In this document: in pieces, positions 46,681 through 57,717 of the stretch
Layout of the letters: every line of letters begins with the position of its first letter
Numbering within the stretch: the stretch's first letter is position 1
Assembly (NCBI GenBank): GCA_937139405.1
Contig: CAKZPV010000003.1
Coordinates: 186,001 to 250,000, forward strand
Direction of reading: 5' to 3'
Length of the DNA stretch: 64,000 nucleotides
DNA from: an uncultured Nitrospirota bacterium
GTDB taxonomy: Bacteria; Nitrospirota; Nitrospiria; Nitrospirales; UBA8639
Translations under genes and position numbers: made by a program
The notes under the pieces: model-generated
The model's input: the letters and a program-made list of their open reading frames with translations, nothing else
Database searches by the model: none
What the model was told of the DNA's origin: nothing

Positions 46681-46895
46681 TCACAACTCCTTTTTCCAGA
46701 TAAGGCACCTCATGAAGACAGAAAAAATAAAAATCATTCAAGATGAGGGGAAAATATATATTCTGGAAAAGTTGGAAGAATGTCCCATTTAAAAAAGTAG
46801 TTTTAGGTATTGCTCAGCACCTCCTTAGTAGATCTAGAGAATTTCTGTTAGATAATTGCCCTAGGCGGATTTTGACATAATTATATCACAAAAGG

Positions 46896-47555
46896 CTATG
46901 GACGAGTTTCAGGCTGTAAATGAAAGGCTTTATTTTTTACCGAGAGATCTCGAAACAGTTGCTTGTATAAATCTTTGGCGACAAGGTTGATAAGGTGTTC
47001 CACATCTTTCGGGGAAAAAGCTGCGACACTATCCGACCCATTGGCACCGAGGACCATTCTGACTGTACTACCATCTACGGTATTCTTGGCCTCGAAGCGG
47101 ACCCTCATATCAACGGTAATGTCCGTAAACCCAAATCCACTTTTTGCATTGGCCTGCAGGGACAGTACGGTTCCCGTTAATGTCACAGCATCAGAGAGAT
47201 TGTCGCTTACTGGGCCAGTGGTACTTCGAGAAGCCCGCCATTGTTGCTGTTGAAGATATTCGATCGCCAGATCAGCCATACCTTTGCTGATATTGCCATC
47301 CCAAGCATTGAAATGGGTGACGCCTCCCCATAAATGCGTTCGCGAACCAAGTCGGTTTTGTTGGGGGCGAGCATCCTGGAATGGCTCAACGAGAATCGTC
47401 AGGTCATTTTCATGAACGGAGGTCGTGAGGGTAGAGTGGGACGCAAGAGCATGTGGTTCAAGATTGATGGTGTGCCCACCTCCTTGGCAGCCTACTAATA
47501 GGAGGCTACCGACTATACTTAACAAGAATTGTCTACAGGTGGCTGGTTTGTTCAC
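46896..47555 (-). CDS. Lipoprotein of unknown function
   Basis: 219 residues from a GTG at 47555, preferred over the track ATG because GGAGG lies eight bases upstream and the signal peptide then starts correctly (NKPATCRQFLLSIVGSLLLVGC). The lipobox LLVGC predicts lipid attachment at Cys. The mature part has VEPFQDARPQQNRLGSRTHLWGG and GFGFTDITVDMRVRFEAKNTVDGS, a pattern resembling YajG-type or curli-associated lipoproteins, but I cannot assign a family. It probably faces the periplasm at the outer membrane. Confidence 0.8.
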   Translation of the reverse strand: MNKPATCRQFLLSIVGSLLLVGCQGGGHTINLEPHALASHSTLTTSVHENDLTILVEPFQDARPQQNRLGSRTHLWGGVTHFNAWDGNISKGMADLAIEYLQQQQWRASRSTTGPVSDNLSDAVTLTGTVLSLQANAKSGFGFTDITVDMRVRFEAKNTVDGSTVRMVLGANGSDSVAAFSPKDVEHLINLVAKDLYKQLFRDLSVKNKAFHLQPETRP

Positions 47556-47806
47556 GAATTGATCCTCCATAGCAGGCAACGAATGGAATTAAGTGTGTAT
47601 CGAGATATTCCCATAACCAGAGGGGGATTTCAAAAAAGGTCTTGAATGAGGGAATATGGCGGATTCTACCGGAAAAGGAGGGTGAATGAAAATATCAAAA
47701 TTAGTGAATAGTAAAAGGCAAGACATTATCTTGACTTTCTTCTAAATCCCTTGACACTATCCTCTCCCTACTTATTGTTCATGTCACAAATGAAAGATGT
47801 TGGCGT

Positions 47807-48181
47807 ATGTGGAAGCGGAACTTTTTATTTCGGGCTGAAGATGCGGTTCCATTAGAATACACAGAAAATGAGTTATTCCATGAAACAGACCCTGCGTTGG
47901 ATAGTTCGGGGTTACAGATGGATAAATATATTTCTGTGTGGTTGCAAGGCGATGGTGATGAGCAGGCGCCTACGGTCTATACCAATATGTATGTTCGGAC
48001 TGCGACGTTAGATCCTGTCAAAAAGGTCGGCTTTCTTCAACCGCTGCAAGGGCGCACCCACCAAATAAAAAGTATGTTGTCCGTAGAACAAAAACTGTAC
48101 CTTCGTGATTGGTTGTCGGGTACACATCCTCAAGCTTGGCAAGACGCTGACGAACATTTTCAGGCAATTTTCTCTGAATAG
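47807..48181 (+). CDS. Small hypothetical protein
   Basis: 124 residues, acidic, no signal peptide or membrane segment. The middle has paired strands (DKYISVWLQGDGDEQAPTVYTNMYVRTATLD) and the C-terminus a helix with LYLRDWLSGTHPQAWQDADEHFQAI. I do not recognise it. A TTGACA box with a weak -10 lies about 50 bases upstream, but no clear ribosome binding site precedes the ATG. Confidence 0.6.
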   Translation: MWKRNFLFRAEDAVPLEYTENELFHETDPALDSSGLQMDKYISVWLQGDGDEQAPTVYTNMYVRTATLDPVKKVGFLQPLQGRTHQIKSMLSVEQKLYLRDWLSGTHPQAWQDADEHFQAIFSE

Positions 48182-48262
48182 TCTTTCATAATTTTGAGTC
48201 GCCATCGCCAGGCATGAGTTTGTGCAGCACCTTCATAATAAGGCATTCCTTAATTTTTAATA

Positions 48263-49555
48263 ATGCGGCATTGTTTTGATATGGATTTAACAACAGAGGT
48301 TCTGATTGTCGGTGCTGGTGGTGGTGGCGCTGTTCTTGGGATTGCGTTGTCTAAAAAGGGTATTGGAAATCTTGTCTTGGAACAAGCTGGTGGACCTCCT
48401 CAAGGCCTTCGTGGAGAAATCCTTCAACCTAATGGCCAAATGTTGCTTCACAACTTAGGGTTGCTTGATAAGCTACCGCCAGAAGTATCGAAGCCCGTTA
48501 GATTTTTCCATTTTCTTAAGAGTGGAGGAGAACGTCTTTGTACGATTGATTATGAGATGTTGCCGGTTCCATTCAATCGTGCCCTGGTAATGTGGCCAAA
48601 TGTGGTTCATCACACCATCCTCGATTGTCTGCGACAAGAAAATCCTCATGGGCTTCAATTTAAAGCGACATTCAAGTCTTTTCTTCGTGAAGGACGTGAT
48701 ATTGTTGGTGTACAAGCTGAGATTGACGGAACGGCTGTTCAAATAGGAGCTCAAGTTGTGGTGGGAGCCGATGGTCCTTTTTCTCAAGTTCGTGAGGCCA
48801 TGGGCTTGCCTGCTTCCTTACATCGTTACAAGGATAGTTATTTGGTAGCAGCCCTGGATTCACCTGAGGACATGAATGAAGCCCAGTATTTTGTTGGACA
48901 GCAAACAATCTTGGGGTTGTTCCCTGCTCCCAATCAGAAGGTTTATGCCTTGTATATGGTGTCTTCGGATTCGCTGGCACAATTGAAAGCAGAAGGAGTG
49001 ATTTCTCTTCGCGAAAAATGGAAAACGATTGCGCCTAACCTTGCGACTATCTTTGATTCATTCGTGGATTGGACCCAGACGGCGTATATGGGCACTGGGC
49101 GCGTACGGGCAAAAACATGGGTGATGGATCGGGCTGTGGTGATGGGTGATGCCGCTCATGGTATGAATCCCCATGCGTCTCAAGGAAGAATGCAGGCTAT
49201 GGAGGATGCCATAGGCCTGGCCGATATTCTTGAACATTGTCATAAAGCACAGGATTGGTCCGCTCATGCATTGAAACCGTTTGAAACAGCCCGCCGGCCT
49301 CAGGTCACCATGTTACAACAGTTAGCCGATGAAGAAGTCTTTTTTTGGAATACGGGGAATCCCCTCCTTGGGATGTTACGAGATCGAGTCTTTCGGACAA
49401 TGGATTCCAATCGGCGCTTGCAATATCAGGTACTTTCCGCAACGGCCGGTTTGCGGACAACCGCCCCATTCGGATGGATGGATCGTTTCCAAGCTGCGGG
49501 ATTTTTACCTGACCCCAGGGCTGATCGAATTCCTGTTCATACACCACTGTCATAG
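48263..49555 (+). CDS. FAD-dependent monooxygenase or oxidoreductase (UbiH/PHBH-like)
   Basis: 430 residues. The Rossmann FAD site is TEVLIVGAGGGGAVLGIALSKKGI, the middle motif is VVGADGPFSQVREAMGL (DG motif), and the second FAD motif is VVMGDAAHGMNPHASQGRMQAMEDAIGLADIL. This is the layout of aromatic hydroxylases and of quinone-biosynthesis enzymes such as UbiH. The start may be the ATG at 48263 or the one at 48281; neither has a clear ribosome binding site. The substrate is unknown. Confidence 0.87.
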   Translation: MRHCFDMDLTTEVLIVGAGGGGAVLGIALSKKGIGNLVLEQAGGPPQGLRGEILQPNGQMLLHNLGLLDKLPPEVSKPVRFFHFLKSGGERLCTIDYEMLPVPFNRALVMWPNVVHHTILDCLRQENPHGLQFKATFKSFLREGRDIVGVQAEIDGTAVQIGAQVVVGADGPFSQVREAMGLPASLHRYKDSYLVAALDSPEDMNEAQYFVGQQTILGLFPAPNQKVYALYMVSSDSLAQLKAEGVISLREKWKTIAPNLATIFDSFVDWTQTAYMGTGRVRAKTWVMDRAVVMGDAAHGMNPHASQGRMQAMEDAIGLADILEHCHKAQDWSAHALKPFETARRPQVTMLQQLADEEVFFWNTGNPLLGMLRDRVFRTMDSNRRLQYQVLSATAGLRTTAPFGWMDRFQAAGFLPDPRADRIPVHTPLS

Positions 49556-49570
49556 AAAGTTTGTCGTATT

Positions 49571-50332
49571 ATGTCTGATTCTCCTTCCCAACGCGTAGAT
49601 CTTCCTGAGGATGTTCGTGATGTTCTCACTCGCTATGTTGAGCAAATTAATCAGGACTGGTCTGGGGATCTTGGAGGACTGATTCTTTTCGGGAGCGCGG
49701 CAAGAGGCGACTTTATTATGGGACGCTCGAATATCAATCTACTTTTGATTGTCCTGAATCTCTCTGTTGAAACGTTGCAGAAGGCTGGAAAACTTCATCA
49801 CCAATGGGGTAGACATCAGATCATTGCACCATTGGTTATGACAGAAGAGGAATTGAGCCGATCCCGAAGATTCTTTCCTTTGGAGTTTCTACAAATGACC
49901 CATTGCCATGTTCTTTTAGCGGGGCATAATCCGTTGGGCGAAGAGGCTATTGATGCGGATCGGCTTCGTTGGCAATGTGAACAAGAATTGATGACAAACT
50001 TTTTACGCATACGTCAACGATTTATTGAAGGAGAGGGTAGGACTGAAGCCATTCACGCATTACTGCTCCTTTCTATTACGGCTGTTCTACCAGTGATTCG
50101 TGGAATTCTGTATTCTTTGAATCAGCCATCAAAAGAAAAAGACAAAGAAATACTTGAAACTCTTCCAGTCACCTTACAATTTGATCCGACCATTTTCTTG
50201 GAAATTCTTTCTATCAAAAGAGGTCTCAGTAGTCCTGGGACTTTTGAATGGCCGAAAGCTTTTGAGCGGTATCTCCACAGTTTAGAGCTATTCATGAAAC
50301 GAATCCAAGAGATTCGTCATGGAGGTCGGTGA
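49571..50332 (+). CDS. Nucleotidyltransferase-fold protein lacking the catalytic acidic pair
   Basis: 253 residues. The segment LGGLILFGSAARGDFIMGRSNINLLLIVLN aligns with the GSxARG...SDxD motif of Pol-beta-type nucleotidyltransferases, but the two metal-binding aspartates are asparagines (SNIN). It is therefore probably inactive or uses another mechanism. The C-terminal half is helical. Its stop overlaps the start of the next gene as GTGATG, which shows translational coupling with the TPM-domain protein. Confidence 0.75.
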   Translation: MSDSPSQRVDLPEDVRDVLTRYVEQINQDWSGDLGGLILFGSAARGDFIMGRSNINLLLIVLNLSVETLQKAGKLHHQWGRHQIIAPLVMTEEELSRSRRFFPLEFLQMTHCHVLLAGHNPLGEEAIDADRLRWQCEQELMTNFLRIRQRFIEGEGRTEAIHALLLLSITAVLPVIRGILYSLNQPSKEKDKEILETLPVTLQFDPTIFLEILSIKRGLSSPGTFEWPKAFERYLHSLELFMKRIQEIRHGGR

Positions 50333-51054
50333 TGCAAATGAGGTTGACTTGGATGACCATAAGTCTGTTCTTACTGATAGGGTCAGCATCTTGGGGGGGG
50401 GCACCGCAAGAACAAAGTCTGCCAACGCCATTAGGCTATGTCAGTGACTACGCTCAGGTACTGAATGAAGAATGGCAAGCACAAATTCGAGCTATTTGCA
50501 AAGATTTGGAAACAAATACGGCTGTTGAAATGATCGTGGTGACACGTGAAACCATCCAGCCCCTTCCTCATGCGCAGGATTATGCCTCTCGCTTGTATGA
50601 AGCTTGGAGGATTGGGACTGCGCAACAGGAACGGGGAATTCTGTTGCTCGTCGCGAAGCAAGAGCGTCAAGCCGTGGTTGTCGTGGGGAAAAGCCTTTTG
50701 CCGTTTATCACCCCTCAAGAATTGGATGAGCTTTCTTTGAAATTTCTGCAACCGATGTTTCATTCCGGAGAATATGGAGCCAATGTCTATCGATCAGTTC
50801 TTTCTTTAGCCTCGATTGCTGGAAAAGCTCCTGTTCCTCAAGAAAAGAGCCGACCCATACGATCAGGCGGATTTTGGATGAATCTCACTGCCGTATTCCT
50901 GATGATTTATGCATTGTGGCGATTTACTCGCCCAGAAAGACGCCATCCATTTCCTCGTTGGAAACGAGGCGAATATTGGGGGACAGGGCAGGGAGGCTTT
51001 GGCGGGAACTTTGGTGGATTTGGTGGAGGAACTGGTGGGCAGGATTTACGTTAA
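50332..51054 (+). CDS. TPM-domain (YgcG-like) membrane protein
   Basis: 240 residues from the ATG at 50332, six bases after GGAGG and overlapping the previous stop. A signal peptide (LTWMTISLFLLIGSASWGGA) leads into a TPM domain (YVSDYAQVLNEEWQAQIRAICKDLETNTAVEMIVVTRETI...FGILLLVAKQERQAVVVVGK-like), then a membrane helix (MNLTAVFLMIYALWRF) and a glycine-rich tail (GGFGGNFGGFGGG). TPM proteins are linked to membrane stress and photosystem assembly in plants; in bacteria the role is unclear. A hairpin lies between it and the convergent DUF3386 gene. Confidence 0.88.
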   Translation: MQMRLTWMTISLFLLIGSASWGGAPQEQSLPTPLGYVSDYAQVLNEEWQAQIRAICKDLETNTAVEMIVVTRETIQPLPHAQDYASRLYEAWRIGTAQQERGILLLVAKQERQAVVVVGKSLLPFITPQELDELSLKFLQPMFHSGEYGANVYRSVLSLASIAGKAPVPQEKSRPIRSGGFWMNLTAVFLMIYALWRFTRPERRHPFPRWKRGEYWGTGQGGFGGNFGGFGGGTGGQDLR

Positions 51055-51129
51055 TCGGAGTATCCTTTTGTTAAATTCTCAATGCACAATCTTTTCGCAG
51101 TATTCTCCATTTATCTCACATGAAAAGAA

Positions 51130-51165
51130 GTGAGGAAGCCAAGACGTTTTTTTCGGCTTCCTCAC
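51130..51165. terminator. Hairpin between convergent genes
   Basis: An 11 bp stem GTGAGGAAGCC/GGCTTCCTCAC with a 14-base loop that contains a T7 run. The T7 is in the loop, not after the stem, so terminator strength is uncertain. It sits between the stops at 51054 (plus) and 51193 (minus). Confidence 0.5.
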
Positions 51166-51192
51166 CCTTGAACTCTTATCTTTTACCTAATG

Positions 51193-51867
51193 TTACAGCA
51201 TGTCGTGGTTTTCAAATGTAAGCGATCGCACGACGATTGCCCCCTCTTCTGAAGAGATAATACGACGGGTAGCTGGAAGGTCAGAATTCCCTACTCGGAT
51301 GTGTGTATCCCAAAAGCTGTCAACATTTTTCAAAGATCGATCTTTCGGATTGAAATAATACACCGTGTATCGAGTGGTGAGATGGTGTTGGTCCTGGGTG
51401 ATCGCACTATCTTCCACGTTGATGGTAAAGACGGCTTGTGGCATGCTCCGATTGATTTGGGTGATGCGGTTGTCTTTGATTCGATACCATGAACCCATGC
51501 TGTCTCCATGGATATTCACTCTCTGCCCCAGGGGATGCTTTTCTTCCCCACCTAACGTCAGGGTATATTTGCCATCAGACTCATCAAAATTCCTGGGACC
51601 TCGATGACCAGCGATCATACCTATCTGGTTTTGTGCCCACGTTTGAAGGTCTGCATCATCGATCACGACGGTGACGTCTCGTGGTCCTTTGACAGTCACG
51701 GTACCTTTCGTTTCTTTTCCATTCACATTTATGCGTAAGTCAGCTTGAAATCCTTTAAAGTCAGGCTGCCATCTGGCAGTCTTGGAAAAAGCCGCTTGAA
51801 GAAGGTCTCGAGCTTTTGGGTCATCTACGACGTCAGTACTTTCTTCTTGTCGGGTATACGTTTCCAT
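51193..51867 (-). CDS. DUF3386 family protein
   Basis: 224 residues with the DUF3386 layout: ARDLLQAAFSKTARWQPDFKGFQADLRINVNGKETKGTVTV near the start, then HRGPRNFDESDGKYTLTLG and GDSMGSWYRIKDNRITQINRSM. The family is found in cyanobacteria and a few other phyla and has no known function; the fold is probably a lipocalin-like beta barrel. No signal peptide is seen. The ATG at 51867 is preceded by AAGGAGCATGC. Confidence 0.88.
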   Translation of the reverse strand: METYTRQEESTDVVDDPKARDLLQAAFSKTARWQPDFKGFQADLRINVNGKETKGTVTVKGPRDVTVVIDDADLQTWAQNQIGMIAGHRGPRNFDESDGKYTLTLGGEEKHPLGQRVNIHGDSMGSWYRIKDNRITQINRSMPQAVFTINVEDSAITQDQHHLTTRYTVYYFNPKDRSLKNVDSFWDTHIRVGNSDLPATRRIISSEEGAIVVRSLTFENHDML

Positions 51868-52702
51868 AATGCATGCTCCTTGAGATTAATCGTGAAGATG
51901 AGAATGTGATTTTGAGGAAGAATTTGTATTCATTATAAGACACTCATTTGAGGTGAACAACTAGACATCATAGTTCTGGGCGATTCTTCTAAGAAGTAGG
52001 ATTGCTTTTGCTTAAATTGCTAAAAAAGCTTGTATGAGCTTGCGACTAGAGGTGAGAGTTTATTGAAGGCCTCATTCCCTTCTGCTACTTCTTGTAGGCG
52101 AAATCCTGACACAGCTTCTAGGCAACATTTCTTACAAATTTCTTTAGAAATTGACGCCGTGTGCTCCTGCTGTTGATTCTCTTAGGAGGAATTCTTTTCA
52201 ATTTTTCCATTGAGCCTTTTCCAAATATCGTTTGACGTGAGATCACAAGTTGGATTGTTGAACGTGAAAAATGAATTGTTCTTGAAGGTTTCTACATACA
52301 CTGTAGGCCTAGTTTTTTCAATTCATTAAAAAATATGTGCATAAACTTTGAATTTATTGATATTTTTGTTTGGCAGATATCTTGCTTTATCTATGTTGAT
52401 ATATATGAATGTTCAATACTGCTCATCCCCAATATAATAATTTTTTTGCATTAACAGTATTTTCTTAGCTGTGTTTCATCTCTTTACGCGTTATTTTAAT
52501 GTGAAGTTCATTTTTCTTCTTTCTTCATTCAGGCTCTCCCCCCAAAGAAGTTCCGACCTTATATTTTTTATCTAATTCAGGCTTTTCATTACAGAATTTC
52601 TGATCTCAATTTCTTCTTGGTCGAGGTTTTCAAGAAGAATTTTGTCCCTTGCTTGAGGATTTTAGAAATTGAAGTTTCGATTAAAACGACATGAGGTTTT
52701 TT
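51868..52702. other. AT-rich intergenic region
   Basis: About 835 bases, clearly more AT-rich than the left neighbour, with long T runs and no ORF. It marks the left edge of an AT-rich patch that continues to about 56.1 kb. No repeat or terminator of note. Confidence 0.5.
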
Positions 52703-53968
52703 ATGAAGATTGCGTTCATTGTTAATCAATTTCCATTATTGTCCGAGACGTTTATTTTGAACCAAATTACAGGTTTAATTGATCGTGGGCATCATGTCGA
52801 CATCTTTGCTACAGGGGGAAAAAAAGAAAATCTTCTACATGGGGGCAATAAGGTTCATGAAGATGTACAAAAATATGATTTGCTAGACAAGACGTATCAT
52901 CCACCGATCATCCCTGAAAATAAAATATATCGGTTCTTAGTGGGCATATATTATGCGGGAATATGTATGACCAAAAACCCTTTAGCCGTCTTGAAGTCAT
53001 TGAATGTTTTTCGCTACGGAAAAAGAGCTGCCTCGCTGACTCTGTTATATCAAATCATTCCTTTTCTGAAGAAAGGTCCGTACGATATCGTTCATTGCCA
53101 TTTTGGGCCAAGCGGTAATTTTGGAGTTATTTTAAAGGAACTTAAAATTTTAGGAGGAAAGTTTATAACGACATTTCATGGATATGATATGTCAAAATAT
53201 TTACAGATGAATGGCAAATTTGTCTATAATTCCCTTTTCAAAAAAGGAGATCTATTTCTTCCTATCAGTGAATGTTGGAAAACCAAATTAATTGAGCTGG
53301 GTTGTCGTCAGGACAAAATCATCGTCCATAGAATGGGAGTCGATACGACCAAGTTCAGCCTTACATCACCAAAGCCCGAAATGAAAAAAATACAGATCCT
53401 CACCATTGCTCGGCTGGTTGAGAAAAAAGGTGTGGAATATAGTATTAAAGCTATTGCGAAATTAATAGGAAAATTTCCAGATATTCAATATCGTATAATT
53501 GGAGATGGTCCTCTTAAGAAAGATCTTGAGATCTTAATAGCGGAGTTGAACGTTTCCGATAGCATTAAACTACTTGGATGGAAACAACAAGAAGAAATTG
53601 GTGAATTGCTGGCTGAAGCAGATATTTTATTGGCCCCAAGCGTCACGAGTCATGATGGTGACCAAGAAGGCATTCCGGTTGTGTTAATGGAAGCATTGGC
53701 TCAAGGCTTGCCGGTGGTTAGTACTTACCATAGCGGAATTCCTGAATTGGTTCAGGATGAAAAAACTGGGCTTCTTGCTCAAGCAGGCGACGTTAACTCC
53801 TTAGTAGAGAAATTGGAATATCTTCTTATGAACCAAGAACTTTGGGCCAAAATGAGAATGGCTGGACGCACACATATCGAGGAATGTTATGAAATCCAGA
53901 AATTAAATGATCAGCTTGTTATTTTATATCGAAAATTAATGAATGGAGATTTTGCCGAAGCATGCTAG
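52703..53968 (+). CDS. Glycosyltransferase family 4 (WcaL-like)
   Basis: 421 residues from the ATG at 52703, behind GAGG; the track start four codons earlier is also possible. N-terminal MKIAFIVNQFPLLSETFILNQITGLIDRGH and the GT-B C-terminal domain (KIQILTIARLVEKKGVEYSIKAI, then EGIPVVLMEALAQGLPVVSTYHSGIPELV with the EX7E donor-site pattern) place it in GT4, close to colanic-acid-type WcaL. It should add sugars to an exopolysaccharide or lipid-linked glycan. It is unusually AT-rich compared with the surrounding core genes, and no other glycan genes are adjacent except the methyltransferase further right. Confidence 0.9.
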   Translation: MKIAFIVNQFPLLSETFILNQITGLIDRGHHVDIFATGGKKENLLHGGNKVHEDVQKYDLLDKTYHPPIIPENKIYRFLVGIYYAGICMTKNPLAVLKSLNVFRYGKRAASLTLLYQIIPFLKKGPYDIVHCHFGPSGNFGVILKELKILGGKFITTFHGYDMSKYLQMNGKFVYNSLFKKGDLFLPISECWKTKLIELGCRQDKIIVHRMGVDTTKFSLTSPKPEMKKIQILTIARLVEKKGVEYSIKAIAKLIGKFPDIQYRIIGDGPLKKDLEILIAELNVSDSIKLLGWKQQEEIGELLAEADILLAPSVTSHDGDQEGIPVVLMEALAQGLPVVSTYHSGIPELVQDEKTGLLAQAGDVNSLVEKLEYLLMNQELWAKMRMAGRTHIEECYEIQKLNDQLVILYRKLMNGDFAEAC

Positions 53969-54680
53969 GTTTTTTTGTAAGTGTTCCTGATTTTGTTCGA
54001 TCGATCTGTTGCTGTCCCGTTATACCCCGCCTGAATAAAAATTTGAGATTCTCCAGAGTGTATTGACCCTTTGCTGAGTGTACGTATAATCTTGAAAAAG
54101 TAATACTTCTCCAAGTCTCATACATCAAGAATTATCCGCTTCAAGCTTCTGAAATTTTCCCATTATCCCACACACGACAGAATAAGCTCCGGTAATTTTC
54201 TAGCGCTCACGTATTGCTAGGCCAAAAAAAATCGATCTATAGTCGTCCTACCCGCTCCATGTTGGCTTTTTCGTGAATCTGTTAGTTAGCTCGTTTTGTT
54301 GAAGGTGAGAGGGACTAAAGTACCGAGTCAAGAGAGAGACTCCATGAATAAGCATTCCCTAAAATCGGTCATAAAAATTAAGGGGTTGTTACTCCGAATG
54401 ACCGCTGAGGAGTCTATTATTAAAAGCATGTTAAGATTTGCGAAGCAGGTGGAGAATGTTTTGAAATAGCTGGCCTAGACCGCTAAGATAAGCTGGCGTC
54501 TTGAATCCATGCAGTAACAGACAACCTGCTCTGGAATTTGCTCGACATGCTGAGTTGTAATTCGCTGAGTACGGGATGAATAATTCATTAAGAATAATAT
54601 TAGCATTGAGGTGCGATTTTCCTATGAATGATGATTTTCGAGCGGATTCTCTAACTGGACTATCTTTGGTTGAACTTTTC
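53969..54680. other. Gene-poor AT-rich stretch
   Basis: About 710 bases. The only reading frame of interest is a 41-codon plus-strand ORF at 54344-54469 (MNKHSLKSVIKIKG...VENVLK) behind AGAGAGAG, which may be a remnant. Nothing else is supported. Confidence 0.4.
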
Positions 54681-55229
54681 TCAGGTGATCGGATTTGCCG
54701 TTGCCTGAATCATGCTTGTTTGCAATTTCCTTTGTGCTGAGAACAAGGCAATAAATGGAATGAACTCGGAAAGAATTTTATTGCCCTGAAAATATAATGA
54801 AAAAAGAAAGGCTATTCCCGTAATAAGCAGTAAGTAGAGAGAAAAAATAATCACTTGTTTCCTGTCTTGAGATGAAATCCCGATAAAACCTGCTGGACTG
54901 AACAGAAGGCTGCATGTGCCGACAATCAAAATGCCAGCCAACATTCCCGATGCTTTTAAAATTTCATACATGTGGTTGAGCCAAACATGATGTGTTAACA
55001 ATGCTACTGTCCCGATTAGAAGGTACAGGTTAATGCCAATGAACAGACGATTTAATCTGATGCGGTTCCACAGCAAAACCGTCGTCGTCAGTATCGCGAC
55101 GATGCTGCTTGCGACAAAGGGGCCTTGCCAGTTTTGATTGATACTTTGGTCAATGAATGCCGAAAAAAAAAGGAAAATGGGGAGCGGAGTTGCTTCGATG
55201 AGGCTAAATATTATCAATGATTTTTTCAT
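54681..55229 (-). CDS. Polytopic membrane protein of unknown function
   Basis: 182 residues from the ATG at 55229 (MKKSLIIFSLIEA); the track start at 55301 has no site. About six hydrophobic helices are visible (PLPIFLFFSAFI, VASSIVAILTTTVLLW, FIGINLYLLIGTVALLT, SGMLAGILIVGTCSLLF, VIIFSLYLLLITGIAFLFSLYF, FIPFIALFSA). There are no catalytic motifs. It is divergent from the methyltransferase gene and AT-rich like its neighbours. Confidence 0.75.
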   Translation of the reverse strand: MKKSLIIFSLIEATPLPIFLFFSAFIDQSINQNWQGPFVASSIVAILTTTVLLWNRIRLNRLFIGINLYLLIGTVALLTHHVWLNHMYEILKASGMLAGILIVGTCSLLFSPAGFIGISSQDRKQVIIFSLYLLLITGIAFLFSLYFQGNKILSEFIPFIALFSAQRKLQTSMIQATANPIT

Positions 55230-55373
55230 CGTACACTTTCTGTGACACAGAACTACGCACGAGTGGTTTGATCTATCCTCTAGGCGGTTCTTATATAACA
55301 ATATTGCGCGTATTTTATTCGTTTAAGTATGGTAAATCTTTCATGACGACAAAATAATGAAAAGATCATTTCA

Positions 55374-56096
55374 ATGAACATGATGGATTCAATGCTAGAG
55401 AAGCAAGTGACAGAAAAGGAATGGGTTCGCGAATCACGATTTGGCCGATGGTTCCTAACGACCAATATTTGGTATCAGTATGTGTTGAGTCAGGCAATTA
55501 TTGAATTTAAACAGCTTCTCAATAACAGTCTTTCAAGGCCATCACAGATTTTGGATGCCGGTTGTCACCAGGGTTTAGCATTTGAGCTGTTGGAGCAATA
55601 TTTTCAACCCAAGACCATTATTGGTGTTGATATCGACAAGGAACTCATTCGTTTTGCCCCAAAAGCGGCTACACGTTGTGAATGTGAAGTCAAATGTGAA
55701 AATGGGACCGTGTATAACTTGAATCTCCCGGATAGCTCCATAGATGTCATTTTTTGCCATCAACTCATTCATCACCTTTCCGATCAATCAGCAGCATTAA
55801 AGGAGTTTTATCGTGTGCTCGACTCTGGTGGCGTGTTATTGATTGGAGAATCTTGTCGTTCCTTTATTAATTCGCTTTTCGTTCGACTTTTTTTTCGGCA
55901 TCCGATGCACGTGCAAAAGTCCGCTGAGGGGTATGTTGAGCTCGTGAGGTCTCATGGCTTCATCATACGTGATGAAGATATTAAGACTTCAATACCTTGG
56001 TGGTCCCGTACAGATTATGGATTAAGTGAAAAGATAGGGTTGCCGCAAAAACAACGAGAGGCAACAGAGGTCTTGCTGATTGCCAGAAAGCCTTAG
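55374..56096 (+). CDS. SAM-dependent methyltransferase (class I)
   Basis: 240 residues. Motif I is ILDAGCHQGLAFELLEQYF, motif II acidic GVDIDKELI, and the later DVIFCHQLIHHLSDQSAALKEFYRVLDSGGVLLIGES is the Methyltransf_11 pattern. The GC content is low. The substrate is unknown, though a role in polysaccharide or lipid modification would fit the nearby glycosyltransferase. The stop lies 15 bases from the 3' end of tRNA-Ser. Confidence 0.88.
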   Translation: MNMMDSMLEKQVTEKEWVRESRFGRWFLTTNIWYQYVLSQAIIEFKQLLNNSLSRPSQILDAGCHQGLAFELLEQYFQPKTIIGVDIDKELIRFAPKAATRCECEVKCENGTVYNLNLPDSSIDVIFCHQLIHHLSDQSAALKEFYRVLDSGGVLLIGESCRSFINSLFVRLFFRHPMHVQKSAEGYVELVRSHGFIIRDEDIKTSIPWWSRTDYGLSEKIGLPQKQREATEVLLIARKP

Positions 56097-56110
56097 GTTG
56101 CGATTCTTGA

Positions 56111-56198
56111 TGGCGGAGGGGGTGGGATTCGAACCCACGGTGGCTTGCACCACGCCGGTTTTCAAGACCGGTCTATTCGACCACTCTAGCACCCCTCC
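56111..56198 (-). tRNA. tRNA-Ser (TGA)
   Basis: 88 bases with the long variable arm of class II tRNAs and an encoded CCA end. The anticodon stem CCGGT/ACCGG encloses loop CTTGAAA (anticodon TGA), and the T-arm has GGGTTCGAATCCC. It begins 32 bases after the serS stop on the same strand, so it is probably cotranscribed with its own synthetase. Confidence 0.97.
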
Positions 56199-56229
56199 GA
56201 AACAATGCTGACTGGAAACACGGGTGTTG

Positions 56230-57534
<1,305 letters not shown>

Positions 57535-57603
57535 CTATCATGGGTTTCCATAGCAGTCAATCAACCTGGACGAGTTCCTTCTTCTATCGAGAAAGCCTGG
57601 CTT

Positions 57604-57717
57604 ATGACCCCATATGTTTTCCCCTATGAAACGGAATTTGCCGTGGGTGTGGGTGTGCTCATTGTGGGGTTATTGATAGCCAAGTGGGTCATCCGGAAGA
57701 GACAGAAGTCAGATTAG
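57604..57717 (+). CDS. Possible small membrane protein
   Basis: 37 residues ([37 protein letters not shown]): one hydrophobic helix with a basic C-terminal tail, a common shape for genuine small membrane proteins. No strong ribosome binding site is seen before the ATG, and the region may instead hold the rph promoter. Confidence 0.35.
   Translation: MTPYVFPYETEFAVGVGVLIVGLLIAKWVIRKRQKSD

Noticed and set aside
52691-52702. Upstream ATG of the glycosyltransferase as the start
   Set aside because: The ATG at 52703 has GAGG at a workable distance and matches the family N-terminus; the earlier one does not.
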